Both the position numbers and the translations under genes were made by a program. This document shows positions 1 to 6,337 of a DNA stretch of 6,898 nucleotides, piece by piece. How positions within the stretch are numbered: the stretch's first letter is position 1; every line of letters begins with the position of its first letter. The stretch is taken from assembly GCA_021823945.1 (NCBI GenBank), contig JAKALW010000064.1:1-6898 (forward strand), in the 5' to 3' direction. Under the pieces are notes generated by a model. That model was given only the letters and a program-made list of their open reading frames with translations, was not told the origin of the DNA and did not search any database. This DNA is from Microcaldota archaeon (GTDB lineage Archaea; Micrarchaeota; Micrarchaeia; Anstonellales; VGKX01).

Positions 1-5
1 AAACT

Positions 6-482
6 GTGATAGAAATGGCAATTGGAAAAACATGCGCAAGATGCAAAAAGAGTATGGGGAAAGTGAATGGAATTTTTGATTTTCTCACCCATACATTTGG
101 GTCAGGATTATGTGACGATTGTAAAAGAATAGTGAATATAAGGAAATATGATTTTAATCTTACAACAAAAGAAGTGGCTGAAACAGAAAAGATAAAGACA
201 GAAATAAAACAGGGAATGGGAAATAATAGCGCAAAAATGAATCCAACAGAAATTATTAGAACTGGGATTAAACCCCCGGGAAATGTGAATCCAGTAAATA
301 ACGTATTGGGCGATAATGGTCCACTTGGAACTGGTAGTCCATATAGAGCCGGAGATCCATTAAAGGATTTGAATTCTCACATACCAAAAACTCCTAACTT
401 GAATCCAGTTGTAAAACATCCTGATTTCTCAAGGGCAAATGGATTTGGAACCAAAAAGAAAAAGGGACCTTTTGACATTTAA
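6..482 (+). CDS. Hypothetical zinc-ribbon-like protein with disordered C-terminal tail
   Basis: I do not recognise this 158-residue protein. The N-terminus has two CxxC pairs (C10/C13 and C36/C39) separated by 22 residues including a Phe-rich stretch (FDFLTHTF), which is the layout of a small treble-clef or zinc-ribbon domain and probably binds one Zn2+. Residues about 52-72 are charged and may be helical. From about 73 to the end the chain is rich in Asn, Pro and Gly, lacks hydrophobic clusters and finishes with a basic KKKK patch, so it is probably disordered. No signal peptide or membrane segment is visible. The start is uncertain: GTG at 6, ATG at 15 (four codons before the first CxxC), or a start left of the window, since no in-frame stop precedes it. 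The stop is TAA at 480-482. Its codons are AT-rich, unlike all other genes here, which suggests later acquisition. It is convergent with the polymerase operon. Confidence 0.6.
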   Translation: MIEMAIGKTCARCKKSMGKVNGIFDFLTHTFGSGLCDDCKRIVNIRKYDFNLTTKEVAETEKIKTEIKQGMGNNSAKMNPTEIIRTGIKPPGNVNPVNNVLGDNGPLGTGSPYRAGDPLKDLNSHIPKTPNLNPVVKHPDFSRANGFGTKKKKGPFDI

Positions 483-552
483 TTCTAGAAAAAGGTAACT
501 AATTGAGTAATTTCACGAATTATACTCACTTCGCGGGGGGAATCAGGAATTC

Positions 553-584
553 CAGGAAAAACTGAAGGGGGGTGCAACCCCCCT
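553..584 (-). terminator. Probable terminator of the UPF0147-DP1-DP2 operon
   Basis: Read on the minus strand, 11 nt after the DP2 stop codon there is a seven-pair stem: A plus GGGGGG, a TTGCA loop, then CCCCCC plus T (584 to 566). It is followed by TTCAGTTTTTCC, which includes a five-U run. Hairpin plus U-tract resembles an intrinsic terminator. In archaea the U-rich tract is the main signal and the hairpin may instead stabilise the mRNA 3' end. The position between convergent genes fits a 3'-end role. Confidence 0.5.
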
Positions 585-594
585 GCGGTTTGTC

Positions 595-3500
595 CTACAT
601 GAAGTCGGACAAGCCGAACTGTTTTGACTTCTCGTCGACAAAAATGGATTCCAGGTCCTTTTTGACAAGCTCGAGCCTCTGCCTGACATAATCCGGCAGG
701 CCGTATTCCTTTGCAATCTTGAGCGAAAGCTCAAGGTATTTTTCAATGCCTCCCTTGTGGATTGTAAGGATTAGCTTGCCGCCGCAGCGCGGGCACTTGC
801 CAATCATCGGGACGCGCCTGTACGCGAAATTGCATCCAATGCAGCGGAAACTCTGGTGCGAGAACTTGCGCAGGTTGCCGTATATGTCTGGCAGGAAATG
901 CGAGTTCAATACCCTGCCTGCCACGTCCGACGGGTCGACTGCCCTGATTTTGCATTCAAGCTCCATCTGTGCCATCACTTTCTTCTCCATGTCCTTGAAC
1001 CTTATGTAGGAGGTGGAAATCACGCCATCGTCAATCCTTGACTGGTGGTGCGTGAAGAACAACCCTTCGTACTGGGCAGGCTTGCCAAGCGTGTTCTTCA
1101 CAAGAGGGACTGTAGCCTCGGATGGCGCCGCGCCGCGCTCGCACGCATCGAAAAACGCAGAGTCATAGCTCTGCGCTATTTCCATTGAATGTACCTCGTC
1201 GTCCACCTCGCTAGGATCGAGTATGGTGGTCATGACCAGGGGCGCGTCCATTGTGCCTCCCCTTGTGGCGGGCACGAATTCCTTTGAGAAATTGATAAGC
1301 GAGTCCAAAAGCAGGGACAACGAATCCTCGTCCCCGTCGCAATTGCGCCTTTTTGCCGTGTGGAAATACGGATGCGCGAAGCCCACGTGGGCCTCTGTGA
1401 ACCCGACAATCCTTGACAGGACGCCCGCGGACGTGTGCGGAGAAAGCCCGATAGTCAGCTTGCCAATCAAATCCGCCCTCTCCTTGACATTGTAATACGG
1501 CGGCAGGCCATAGAGGGAAACAAGCTCGTCATCAACGAAATTAGCCACTTTCATGAAGAATTCAACGCCGTTTTGTGCGAGTATTATGTCCTGCGGCTTT
1601 AGCTCGATTATCTGGTCCTCCGATTCCAATGGCTTCCCGAGATAGTCATGGACATAGCCAAGCCCTTGCGCCTGCGGCACTGTGATTCCGACCTCACGGG
1701 GAATAAAATGCGTCAGGGGCACATCGGTGGCGTCGAACCTGCACGTCCCGTCCCTGAATATGGCGACGCCGTGCTTCGCGCGCAGTATGCCCTTTTCAAG
1801 CGGCTCGGGTATCTTGCCCTTTGAAATGAGCCCCTGGACTCCCTTGATTTCAAAGCCCGCCTTTTTCAATTCCGCGCCCGCAAGGGACGATGGCGCAAAG
1901 GCAGCTGAACTCGAATCAACGCGCTTTCTCGCAAGCTCGAAAGAATCCACGAGATTGATGATTTTTTTTGTCCCGAACGACACCGGCTTCAGGCACTTCG
2001 GGCACTCGGTGCTTTTTGTGAAAATGCCGCAGTGGGAGCAATACGCCAGGTTGGCAGTCCGCACATTGCAAGACGGGCACGTATTGTAAAGGGACGGCAT
2101 CTGGCACGACGGGCAGACAAGGTGCGCCACCTCGACTTCAATGCCTTTCCCTTCCCTGCCAGTGGCAGTGCGCATTTTCTCGTAGAGGTTTAGGATGTTC
2201 CTGTTCCTTTCAAAATGCCCGATGGGGAAAAGCACGTGGACGCGAATTTTCATGTCGCGCGCCTTCGCCTTCTCAGGCCGCGCCATCCTCGAACCTATGT
2301 AGGTTGGCGACTTGGCCTTTATCTCGATGCCTGACCTGGACTTGAAAAAAGCGAGCATGTCGAACCCCTCCCTGGGCAGAAGGTCAAGGGATTCCTTGAA
2401 GTCCCCTATGTCGGGCTGGGCCGCCTGGGCAAGCACGGACTTGAATATCCCAAGCGTGGCCAGGATTGCTACAGCGTCATCCGGCGCAATGACTATGTTT
2501 CCCTTCTCGACTTTATGCTCGCAATATATGTTTTCGAGGTGCTTTTTCGCAGGTGACGCCTCGACCACGAACCTTTTCGGCTTGAACAAGCTTAGGATTT
2601 CATACTCGAACCTGCCAGTGGCAAGCCATTGGGCAAGCTCCAAAAGCGCATCGCGGTCAATGTCAGTGTAATTGAAAGTGTAATCCGGATGGAGCGGGAT
2701 GCCCGTGTCCTTTGAGAACTTGTACGCCTCCTCAAATGCCGCGAACTGCTTCACCTCGCTTCCGTGCTTCTTGCAAAGCGCGCCGAAATACTCGGGGCAC
2801 CATGCGGGCTTGACCAAAGGATGGTTTGATTTAAGGAAATCCCCGAGCGTCACGAGCATGTCGCCAAGGAAAAGTACGCACTCCACTTTGCCCTTGAGCT
2901 CCTGCGCCTGCTTTGACGACCTAACCTTGACCACGTCGCCGCCCAGGAGCCTGACGACCGGCGGGTCGATAGTGTCGCACGGCACCACAATGCAGCCTTT
3001 CCCGGGCCTCTCGACTTTCAGCTGCGTGCCTATTGCTATGAAATCGTCAAGCAAGGACATGGTAGCCGGGTGTATTGCCTTGCCCATGATGCCGCTTGCC
3101 CTGGTCCTGCCATACCTGAGCCTGAAGCCGCCTTTGCGCGAGGGATAGGAAAATACCGGCCTGCCCGCGACCATTTCGTCAAGATAGCCCCACAACGGCT
3201 TGAGCTCTCCGGAGGAATCCTTTTTAGAGACCTTGATAATGGATTCGAGCCAGTTCCAGTCGAGCTTGATTTTCCGGGTGTATTTGAGGACCTTGGCGCT
3301 CTTTTGCGCAATTCCCTCGCAAATGACAAGCGCAATGCCGCCCCTGACCCGGTTGGTCTCGACGCGCGGCAGGTTGCGCTTAACCGCAATCTCGATTTCC
3401 TCGGTAGGGTCGCCGTCCACGCAGACTGGGCAGTTCAATACGATTGTCCTGACATCCTCGGCAGAAGGGCGGTATTGGAGGTGATGGCATTTGTCGTCAT

Positions 3501-4068
3501 ACAGCGCCACTTCCTCCTCATACCTTTTGACCTCGTCTTCCGTGGGCTTGTAATCAGGGATGTTGGCCTGCCTGCGCGCCACGTCCGCAAGCACTACAGC
3601 CTGCGCGGCAACGGTGCCGCCTGCGGACCTGATGGGGCCGGAGAAATATATCGCGAGGTATTTCGAGCCGTCAGCGTCCTTCCTGACTATGATTTTGGAT
3701 ATGCCTTCGGTAGGCGCCACAAGCACGCCCTCAGTGAGTATGCCCACCCCGACCCTGACCGCAATGTCTATCAGGCTTTCAATCGGCTTCTGTATGACCT
3801 CGCCCGCGACTATTTTCTTGACAATCTCAAATGCAATCATGTCGCGCGGCATCCCGGTTTCCTCAAGCCCGCGTATGATTTTTGCGATTCCGGGCGGGCC
3901 CAACAATCCCTCGACCCTGCCCGCGACATCCGTTGCCGGAGTGATTTCCACGTTTGGAGACGGGTCAAACCCGCGCATGCGCGCCGACTTGGCAACGGAC
4001 ATGGCGCTGTCTAGGCCAACACGAAGCGTGTCGAAATATGCCTGCATTTCAGGTGATGCCTCCACCAT
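595..4068 (-). CDS. polC: DNA polymerase D large subunit DP2 (catalytic polymerase subunit)
   Basis: This 1157-residue protein is the 5'-3' polymerase subunit of the archaeal family D replicative polymerase and pairs with DP1 encoded just upstream. The N-terminus (about 1-60) carries the conserved ATDVAGRVEGLLGPPG block, and FSGPIRSAGGT lies at 142-152. The active-site motif AKRRNCDGDED places the two metal-binding aspartates at D911 and D913, followed by the conserved RGGTMDAPLV block. Two cysteine clusters lie at C652/C655/C664/C667 and C677/C680/C689/C692, and a third at C1076/C1079/C1092/C1095, matching the zinc modules of the family. The last eight residues, QFGLSDFM (1150-1157), form a PIP-box-like peptide for binding PCNA. 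Full length, no intein. The ATG at 4068 is chosen because the residues leading to EMQAYFDTL align with the start of Pyrococcus DP2 as I recall it; no good Shine-Dalgarno precedes it. The stop is TAG. Confidence 0.97.
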   Translation of the reverse strand: MVEASPEMQAYFDTLRVGLDSAMSVAKSARMRGFDPSPNVEITPATDVAGRVEGLLGPPGIAKIIRGLEETGMPRDMIAFEIVKKIVAGEVIQKPIESLIDIAVRVGVGILTEGVLVAPTEGISKIIVRKDADGSKYLAIYFSGPIRSAGGTVAAQAVVLADVARRQANIPDYKPTEDEVKRYEEEVALYDDKCHHLQYRPSAEDVRTIVLNCPVCVDGDPTEEIEIAVKRNLPRVETNRVRGGIALVICEGIAQKSAKVLKYTRKIKLDWNWLESIIKVSKKDSSGELKPLWGYLDEMVAGRPVFSYPSRKGGFRLRYGRTRASGIMGKAIHPATMSLLDDFIAIGTQLKVERPGKGCIVVPCDTIDPPVVRLLGGDVVKVRSSKQAQELKGKVECVLFLGDMLVTLGDFLKSNHPLVKPAWCPEYFGALCKKHGSEVKQFAAFEEAYKFSKDTGIPLHPDYTFNYTDIDRDALLELAQWLATGRFEYEILSLFKPKRFVVEASPAKKHLENIYCEHKVEKGNIVIAPDDAVAILATLGIFKSVLAQAAQPDIGDFKESLDLLPREGFDMLAFFKSRSGIEIKAKSPTYIGSRMARPEKAKARDMKIRVHVLFPIGHFERNRNILNLYEKMRTATGREGKGIEVEVAHLVCPSCQMPSLYNTCPSCNVRTANLAYCSHCGIFTKSTECPKCLKPVSFGTKKIINLVDSFELARKRVDSSSAAFAPSSLAGAELKKAGFEIKGVQGLISKGKIPEPLEKGILRAKHGVAIFRDGTCRFDATDVPLTHFIPREVGITVPQAQGLGYVHDYLGKPLESEDQIIELKPQDIILAQNGVEFFMKVANFVDDELVSLYGLPPYYNVKERADLIGKLTIGLSPHTSAGVLSRIVGFTEAHVGFAHPYFHTAKRRNCDGDEDSLSLLLDSLINFSKEFVPATRGGTMDAPLVMTTILDPSEVDDEVHSMEIAQSYDSAFFDACERGAAPSEATVPLVKNTLGKPAQYEGLFFTHHQSRIDDGVISTSYIRFKDMEKKVMAQMELECKIRAVDPSDVAGRVLNSHFLPDIYGNLRKFSHQSFRCIGCNFAYRRVPMIGKCPRCGGKLILTIHKGGIEKYLELSLKIAKEYGLPDYVRQRLELVKKDLESIFVDEKSKQFGLSDFM

Positions 4069-4071
4069 TTT

Positions 4072-4110
4072 TCAAAGCCCTTCCAGAATTTTTCCGATTT
4101 GCGCTTTCAT
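4072..4110 (-). other. Mini-ORF (12 codons) in the DP1-DP2 spacer, possible leader peptide
   Basis: The 86-nt spacer between the DP1 stop and the DP2 start contains ATG followed by eleven sense codons (MKAQIGKILEGL) and TGA. The stop lies 3 nt before the DP2 ATG. A purine-rich CCAGGAAAAGG precedes the mini-ORF start. DP2 has no clear Shine-Dalgarno of its own, so re-initiation after this mini-ORF is conceivable. An ORF this short can easily arise by chance; I list it to describe the spacer rather than as a confirmed gene. Confidence 0.15.
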
Positions 4111-4154
4111 GCCTTTTCCTGGATTTCACCCTGGATTTTCCACACTGCTCACGA

Positions 4155-5624
4155 TCATTTTTGGAACCCGGAGAAATCAACGTGCGACACTTTCAGCTTG
4201 TTTGGCTCGTAGACAGTCACTATGGACGGGCTTGGGACGTGCCCCATCCGCACCTGGAAATCAGTGCGCGACTGGAATGTGCCGGAATTTATCACCACAG
4301 TGCCCCTGTATTTTGCGACCGCGTTCTTGTGCACGTGCCCCATGTGCAGCACGTCCGGTTCGTTCTCGATTATCATGTAATCCTTTTTTTCCGGGACCAT
4401 TGTGTTCCCGGTCTCGCCATAGGCGGCGGACAAATGCCTGCGCTTGAGAGTCTCTATCATGGGATGCTCAGGCGAGGAATAGCCGTTTGACATGTTTGGG
4501 ACAGATGCGATTATCGAGTCAAGGGAAGTGCCGTGGTACATGAGGTGCTTCAATCCCTCGACGTCAATCCACGTGGGGCTGCCAACAAGGCGCGCGCGGG
4601 ATTTCACCATTGACTTCGATATCGCGGGCTGCGGGTCGGCGCGCCTGACTGCATCGTGGTTCCCCGGCGCGGCTATTATCTCGATGTAATCAGGCACCCC
4701 TTCCACGAAAGCGTCGAACTGCTCGTACTGCTTGAAAATGTCCTGTATTACAAGCTCCTTTTCCTGCCCGGGGTAGACGCCAATCCCGTCCACTATGTCC
4801 CCGCAGACCATTATGTACTTTATTTTTCCCGCAAGCTCGCTGTTGCCTTCCCTGCCTTTGAGCCAGGAAACCATCTTGGCAAAGCTCTTGTCCATGAAAA
4901 ACCTGCTGCCAAAGTGTATGTCCGAGATATAAAGTATCCCGACGTCGCGCTCCGTGCGCTTCTGCTCCCGGGAATACGGCAGGTCCAGCCATTCCATGTT
5001 GGATGCGAACATGCAGTCGCCCGAGATTTTGCCCTCGACAGCTATTGCCTCGTCCACAAGCACGCCGTTCGCCTTTTCAAATGCCTGGACATTCTTCTTA
5101 GTGAATATGACGGGGAAAGTCCCCCACTCGTCCTCAAGCACCATCCTGATGTGCCCGTTCTTAGTCAGGCCCCTTTCATTGACAAGCGCGACAATGCGCA
5201 CGTTTTTGCCGTCGTTTGGCTTGATGTTTGACAAGTCGATTGTAGGGTAAGAAGTCGCCCTCTGCTTGAAGAGAACCTTGAACCTGTCAAGGCGCGCGCG
5301 GAAATAGCTGAGGAAATCCTCCACGGAGCCCGTGCACCTGGACTTGCCGGTAATGTCCGTGTCCTCGTAAAAGCGCAGGTTAGGCTCTATCTGGGCTGCG
5401 TAAGGCGTGTAATCGGGGCTTCGCCTCACTTCCACGGAGGGGGAAGGGATTTTGTCGTTTGTAACTATGGACAAGACGTCCTCTAAGGAAACAACGAATT
5501 TCCCAAGCATGGAAAGCGGAAGGACAATGTCCATGCCGCCAGAATAAGATTTCAAGTACTCTGACGCTTGGGGGGTTAGCCGGACTCCCAGGGAATGAAG
5601 CCTCTCAAGTTCGGCTTCTGCCAT
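4155..5624 (-). CDS. polB: DNA polymerase D small subunit DP1 (3'-5' proofreading exonuclease)
   Basis: This 489-residue protein is the exonuclease subunit of family D polymerase and an ancestral relative of eukaryotic polymerase B-subunits. An OB-fold region lies at about 140-215 (VRIVALVNERG through the GTFPVIF segment). It is followed by a calcineurin/Mre11-like phosphoesterase domain with every metal-binding motif present: SDIH (D235, H237), GD (D276), GNHD (N322, H323), YHG (H364) and GHVH (H430, H432). The proofreading nuclease should therefore be active. The N-terminus (about 1-50) resembles the small N-terminal domain of other DP1 proteins. It is shorter than the roughly 600-residue Thermococcales versions, mainly through a reduced N-terminal linker. 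An in-frame upstream ATG at 5672 exists, but I chose 5624: it follows the UPF0147 stop by 2 nt, has an AGGTGGA ribosome-binding site 6 nt upstream and gives a conserved-looking MAEAELERL start. It belongs to an operon with UPF0147 and DP2. Confidence 0.96.
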   Translation of the reverse strand: MAEAELERLHSLGVRLTPQASEYLKSYSGGMDIVLPLSMLGKFVVSLEDVLSIVTNDKIPSPSVEVRRSPDYTPYAAQIEPNLRFYEDTDITGKSRCTGSVEDFLSYFRARLDRFKVLFKQRATSYPTIDLSNIKPNDGKNVRIVALVNERGLTKNGHIRMVLEDEWGTFPVIFTKKNVQAFEKANGVLVDEAIAVEGKISGDCMFASNMEWLDLPYSREQKRTERDVGILYISDIHFGSRFFMDKSFAKMVSWLKGREGNSELAGKIKYIMVCGDIVDGIGVYPGQEKELVIQDIFKQYEQFDAFVEGVPDYIEIIAAPGNHDAVRRADPQPAISKSMVKSRARLVGSPTWIDVEGLKHLMYHGTSLDSIIASVPNMSNGYSSPEHPMIETLKRRHLSAAYGETGNTMVPEKKDYMIIENEPDVLHMGHVHKNAVAKYRGTVVINSGTFQSRTDFQVRMGHVPSPSIVTVYEPNKLKVSHVDFSGFQK

Positions 5625-5626
5625 GC

Positions 5627-5890
5627 CTAGTCCACCTGCGCAGCCGCCTCCAGCGCGGAAAAGATTGTCCAAATCTGGGTCCTGGCATGCATGGGCATGT
5701 TGATGTCCTCGGAGATTGCCTCGATTGAATATATCGCGGACGACAGGCGCACCTTGACGTCGCCTGTGGACTTGAGCCTGTCACGGGCCTCAGTGACTGC
5801 CTTGCGTATGTTTTTCGGCACGGACGAATCGTCTATGACATTGTCCATCATTGATACCAATTCGCCTACTTTTTGCTCTTCAACCGGCAT
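5627..5890 (-). CDS. UPF0147 family protein
   Basis: A small 87-residue, probably all-helical, acidic protein of the archaeal UPF0147 family. The two family signatures are VPKNIRKAV (24-32) and INMPMHARTQIW (63-74), and the length fits the family. No biochemical function is established. It has no membrane segment, signal or cysteine motif, so it is most likely a soluble cytoplasmic protein. The frame stays open upstream to an ATG at 5977, but the start at 5890 is preferred: it has a strong GGTGAT site 4 nt upstream, and the first 29 residues of the longer version look unlike the family. Its stop is 2 nt before the DP1 start, so translation of the two is probably coupled and it is the first gene of the polymerase D operon. 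I infer co-expression with replication, not a shared mechanism. Confidence 0.9.
   Translation of the reverse strand: MPVEEQKVGELVSMMDNVIDDSSVPKNIRKAVTEARDRLKSTGDVKVRLSSAIYSIEAISEDINMPMHARTQIWTIFSALEAAAQVD
5631..5636 (-). promoter_or_regulatory. Ribosome-binding site of DP1
   Basis: GGTGGA (AGGTGGA with the preceding A) lies 6 nt upstream of the ATG at 5624, inside the last codons of the UPF0147 gene. Its AGGTG core matches the archaeal anti-Shine-Dalgarno. It supports 5624 over the longer in-frame start at 5672. Confidence 0.6.
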
Positions 5891-5894
5891 GAGA

Positions 5895-5900
5895 ATCACC
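5895..5900 (-). promoter_or_regulatory. Ribosome-binding site of the UPF0147 gene
   Basis: GGTGAT lies 4 nt upstream of the ATG at 5890 and is an exact match to the archaeal Shine-Dalgarno core complementary to the 16S rRNA tail. It decides the start in favour of 5890 over 5977 and indicates a leadered transcript. Confidence 0.75.
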
Positions 5901-5986
5901 ACACAACCTGGAAATGACTGCGCTAACGGCTCCAGGGCTCGCCCTAAATGGGAAAACGCCAAAGCACATGTTTGCATCGGTCAATC

Positions 5987-6000
5987 AATATTATTTTTTC
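5987..6000 (-). promoter_or_regulatory. Candidate TATA box for the UPF0147-DP1-DP2 operon
   Basis: On the minus strand this reads GAAAAAATAATATT, an AT-rich block with a purine-rich (BRE-like) 5' edge in a locally AT-rich stretch. A start site about 25 nt downstream would give an untranslated leader near 75 nt before the UPF0147 ATG. A second candidate lies at 6052-6061, so the choice is uncertain. Confidence 0.35.
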
Positions 6001-6051
6001 AGTTTCAATTATGTAAGCTGGCTAAACCCTTGTTATCAGCCTTTCAGCCAG

Positions 6052-6061
6052 GGATATTTAA
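6052..6061 (-). promoter_or_regulatory. Alternative TATA-like element immediately after the tRNA
   Basis: TTTAAATATC on the minus strand begins one base past the discriminator base of the tRNA. It could be a TATA box for the operon (leader about 140 nt) or simply the AT-rich 3' trailer of the tRNA transcript. The interval 5891-6051 otherwise holds no gene. It contains a weak inverted repeat, CTGGCT/AGCCAG, with a 22-nt loop near 6020-6050. Confidence 0.2.
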
Positions 6062-6062
6062 A

Positions 6063-6270
6063 CGGGCCCGGTGGGATTTGAACCCACGACCTTCAGCTCG
6101 CGTTCGCACGGCGGGACAACATATTGCAGAGTTGCGCACAATAATATAGACATGCCAAACCCGCAAGGTTCATGCTCGGAGTCAAACACGCATATTGGCC
6201 CAATCTGTTCCGGTTTCCCACAATCATTGCATAGAAGGCTGCCGCGCTATCCAGGCTGCGCCACGGGCCC
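6063..6270 (-). tRNA. tRNA-Arg (anticodon UCU), interrupted by a 133-nt intron
   Basis: The 5' exon is 6270-6232 and the 3' exon 6098-6063, giving a 75-nt mature tRNA on the minus strand. The acceptor stem is GGGCCCG/CGGGCCC with all seven pairs. The D stem is GCGC/GCGC with a G18G19-containing loop. The T arm is GTGGG-TTCAAAT-CCCAC. The anticodon loop after splicing is CTTCTAA with anticodon TCT at 6235-6233, reading AGA/AGG. The anticodon stem is GCAGC/GCTGA: four pairs plus a G27-A43 mismatch at the outer position. The discriminator is G (6063) and CCA is not encoded. It lies between the arginyl-tRNA synthetase gene and the polymerase D operon, all on the same strand. Confidence 0.93.
6099..6231 (-). 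other. tRNA intron at canonical position 37/38 with bulge-helix-bulge
   Basis: The 133-nt intron begins after A37 (6232) and ends before A38 (6098). The junctions can fold as the archaeal splicing substrate. One 3-nt bulge is U36-A37^U; a central helix pairs C32, U33, U34, C35 with G6101, A6103, A6104, G6105; the opposite 3-nt bulge is C-G^A38. The intron-side helix pairs 6230-6228 (GCA) with 6108-6106 (UGC). Both predicted cuts fall after the second bulge base, as expected. The only departure is one extra unpaired C at 6102. It is long for an archaeal tRNA intron. Confidence 0.8.
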
Positions 6271-6283
6271 GCAATACATTAAC

Positions 6284-6297
6284 ATAATATTTATCGT
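6284..6297 (-). promoter_or_regulatory. Candidate TATA box of the tRNA-Arg gene
   Basis: On the minus strand this reads CGATAAATATTAT, centred about 20-23 nt upstream of the mature tRNA 5' end. That is close to the usual archaeal TATA spacing if transcription begins at or just before the tRNA. A second AT-rich block (AATAAAAAT, about 6307-6315) would instead allow a leader of roughly 15 nt. Either way the tRNA appears to have its own promoter in the 67-nt gap after the synthetase gene. Confidence 0.4.
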
Positions 6298-6337
6298 AAG
6301 AATGATTTTTATTGGTATTATCGCGCGCAGGCGGAAA

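Noticed and set aside
504..528. TGAGTA/TACTCA inverted repeat as a terminator for the plus-strand gene
   Set aside because: A six-pair AT-rich stem with a 13-base loop and no T-tract after it; too weak to call.
3070..4014. Long plus-strand open frame (314 codons) antisense to DP2
   Set aside because: It lies wholly within the conserved DP2 coding region, has no recognisable domain and is explained by the GC-rich third codon positions of the gene on the other strand.
3560..4447. Plus-strand open frame (295 codons) spanning the DP2 start, the spacer and the DP1 end
   Set aside because: It is antisense to two confidently identified genes, has low-complexity content (Ser/Thr/Pro/Arg) and no family resemblance.
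4656..5231. Plus-strand open frame (191 codons) antisense to DP1
   Set aside because: Shadow of the phosphoesterase domain; no start signal and no domain.
5625..5672. 16-residue N-terminal extension of DP1 from an ATG at 5672
   Set aside because: It would overlap the end of the UPF0147 gene and has a Gly/Cys-rich sequence unlike DP1; the ATG at 5624 has a good ribosome-binding site.
5891..5977. 29-residue N-terminal extension of the UPF0147 protein from an ATG at 5977
   Set aside because: The family length and the strong GGTGAT site 4 nt before the ATG at 5890 favour the shorter protein.
6093..6227. Box C/D guide RNA within the tRNA intron (as in some archaeal tRNA-Trp introns)
   Set aside because: ATGATTG at 6227-6221 matches the C box at only five of seven positions, no CTGA occurs in the intron itself (one falls in the 3' exon), and no clear internal C'/D' pair is seen.
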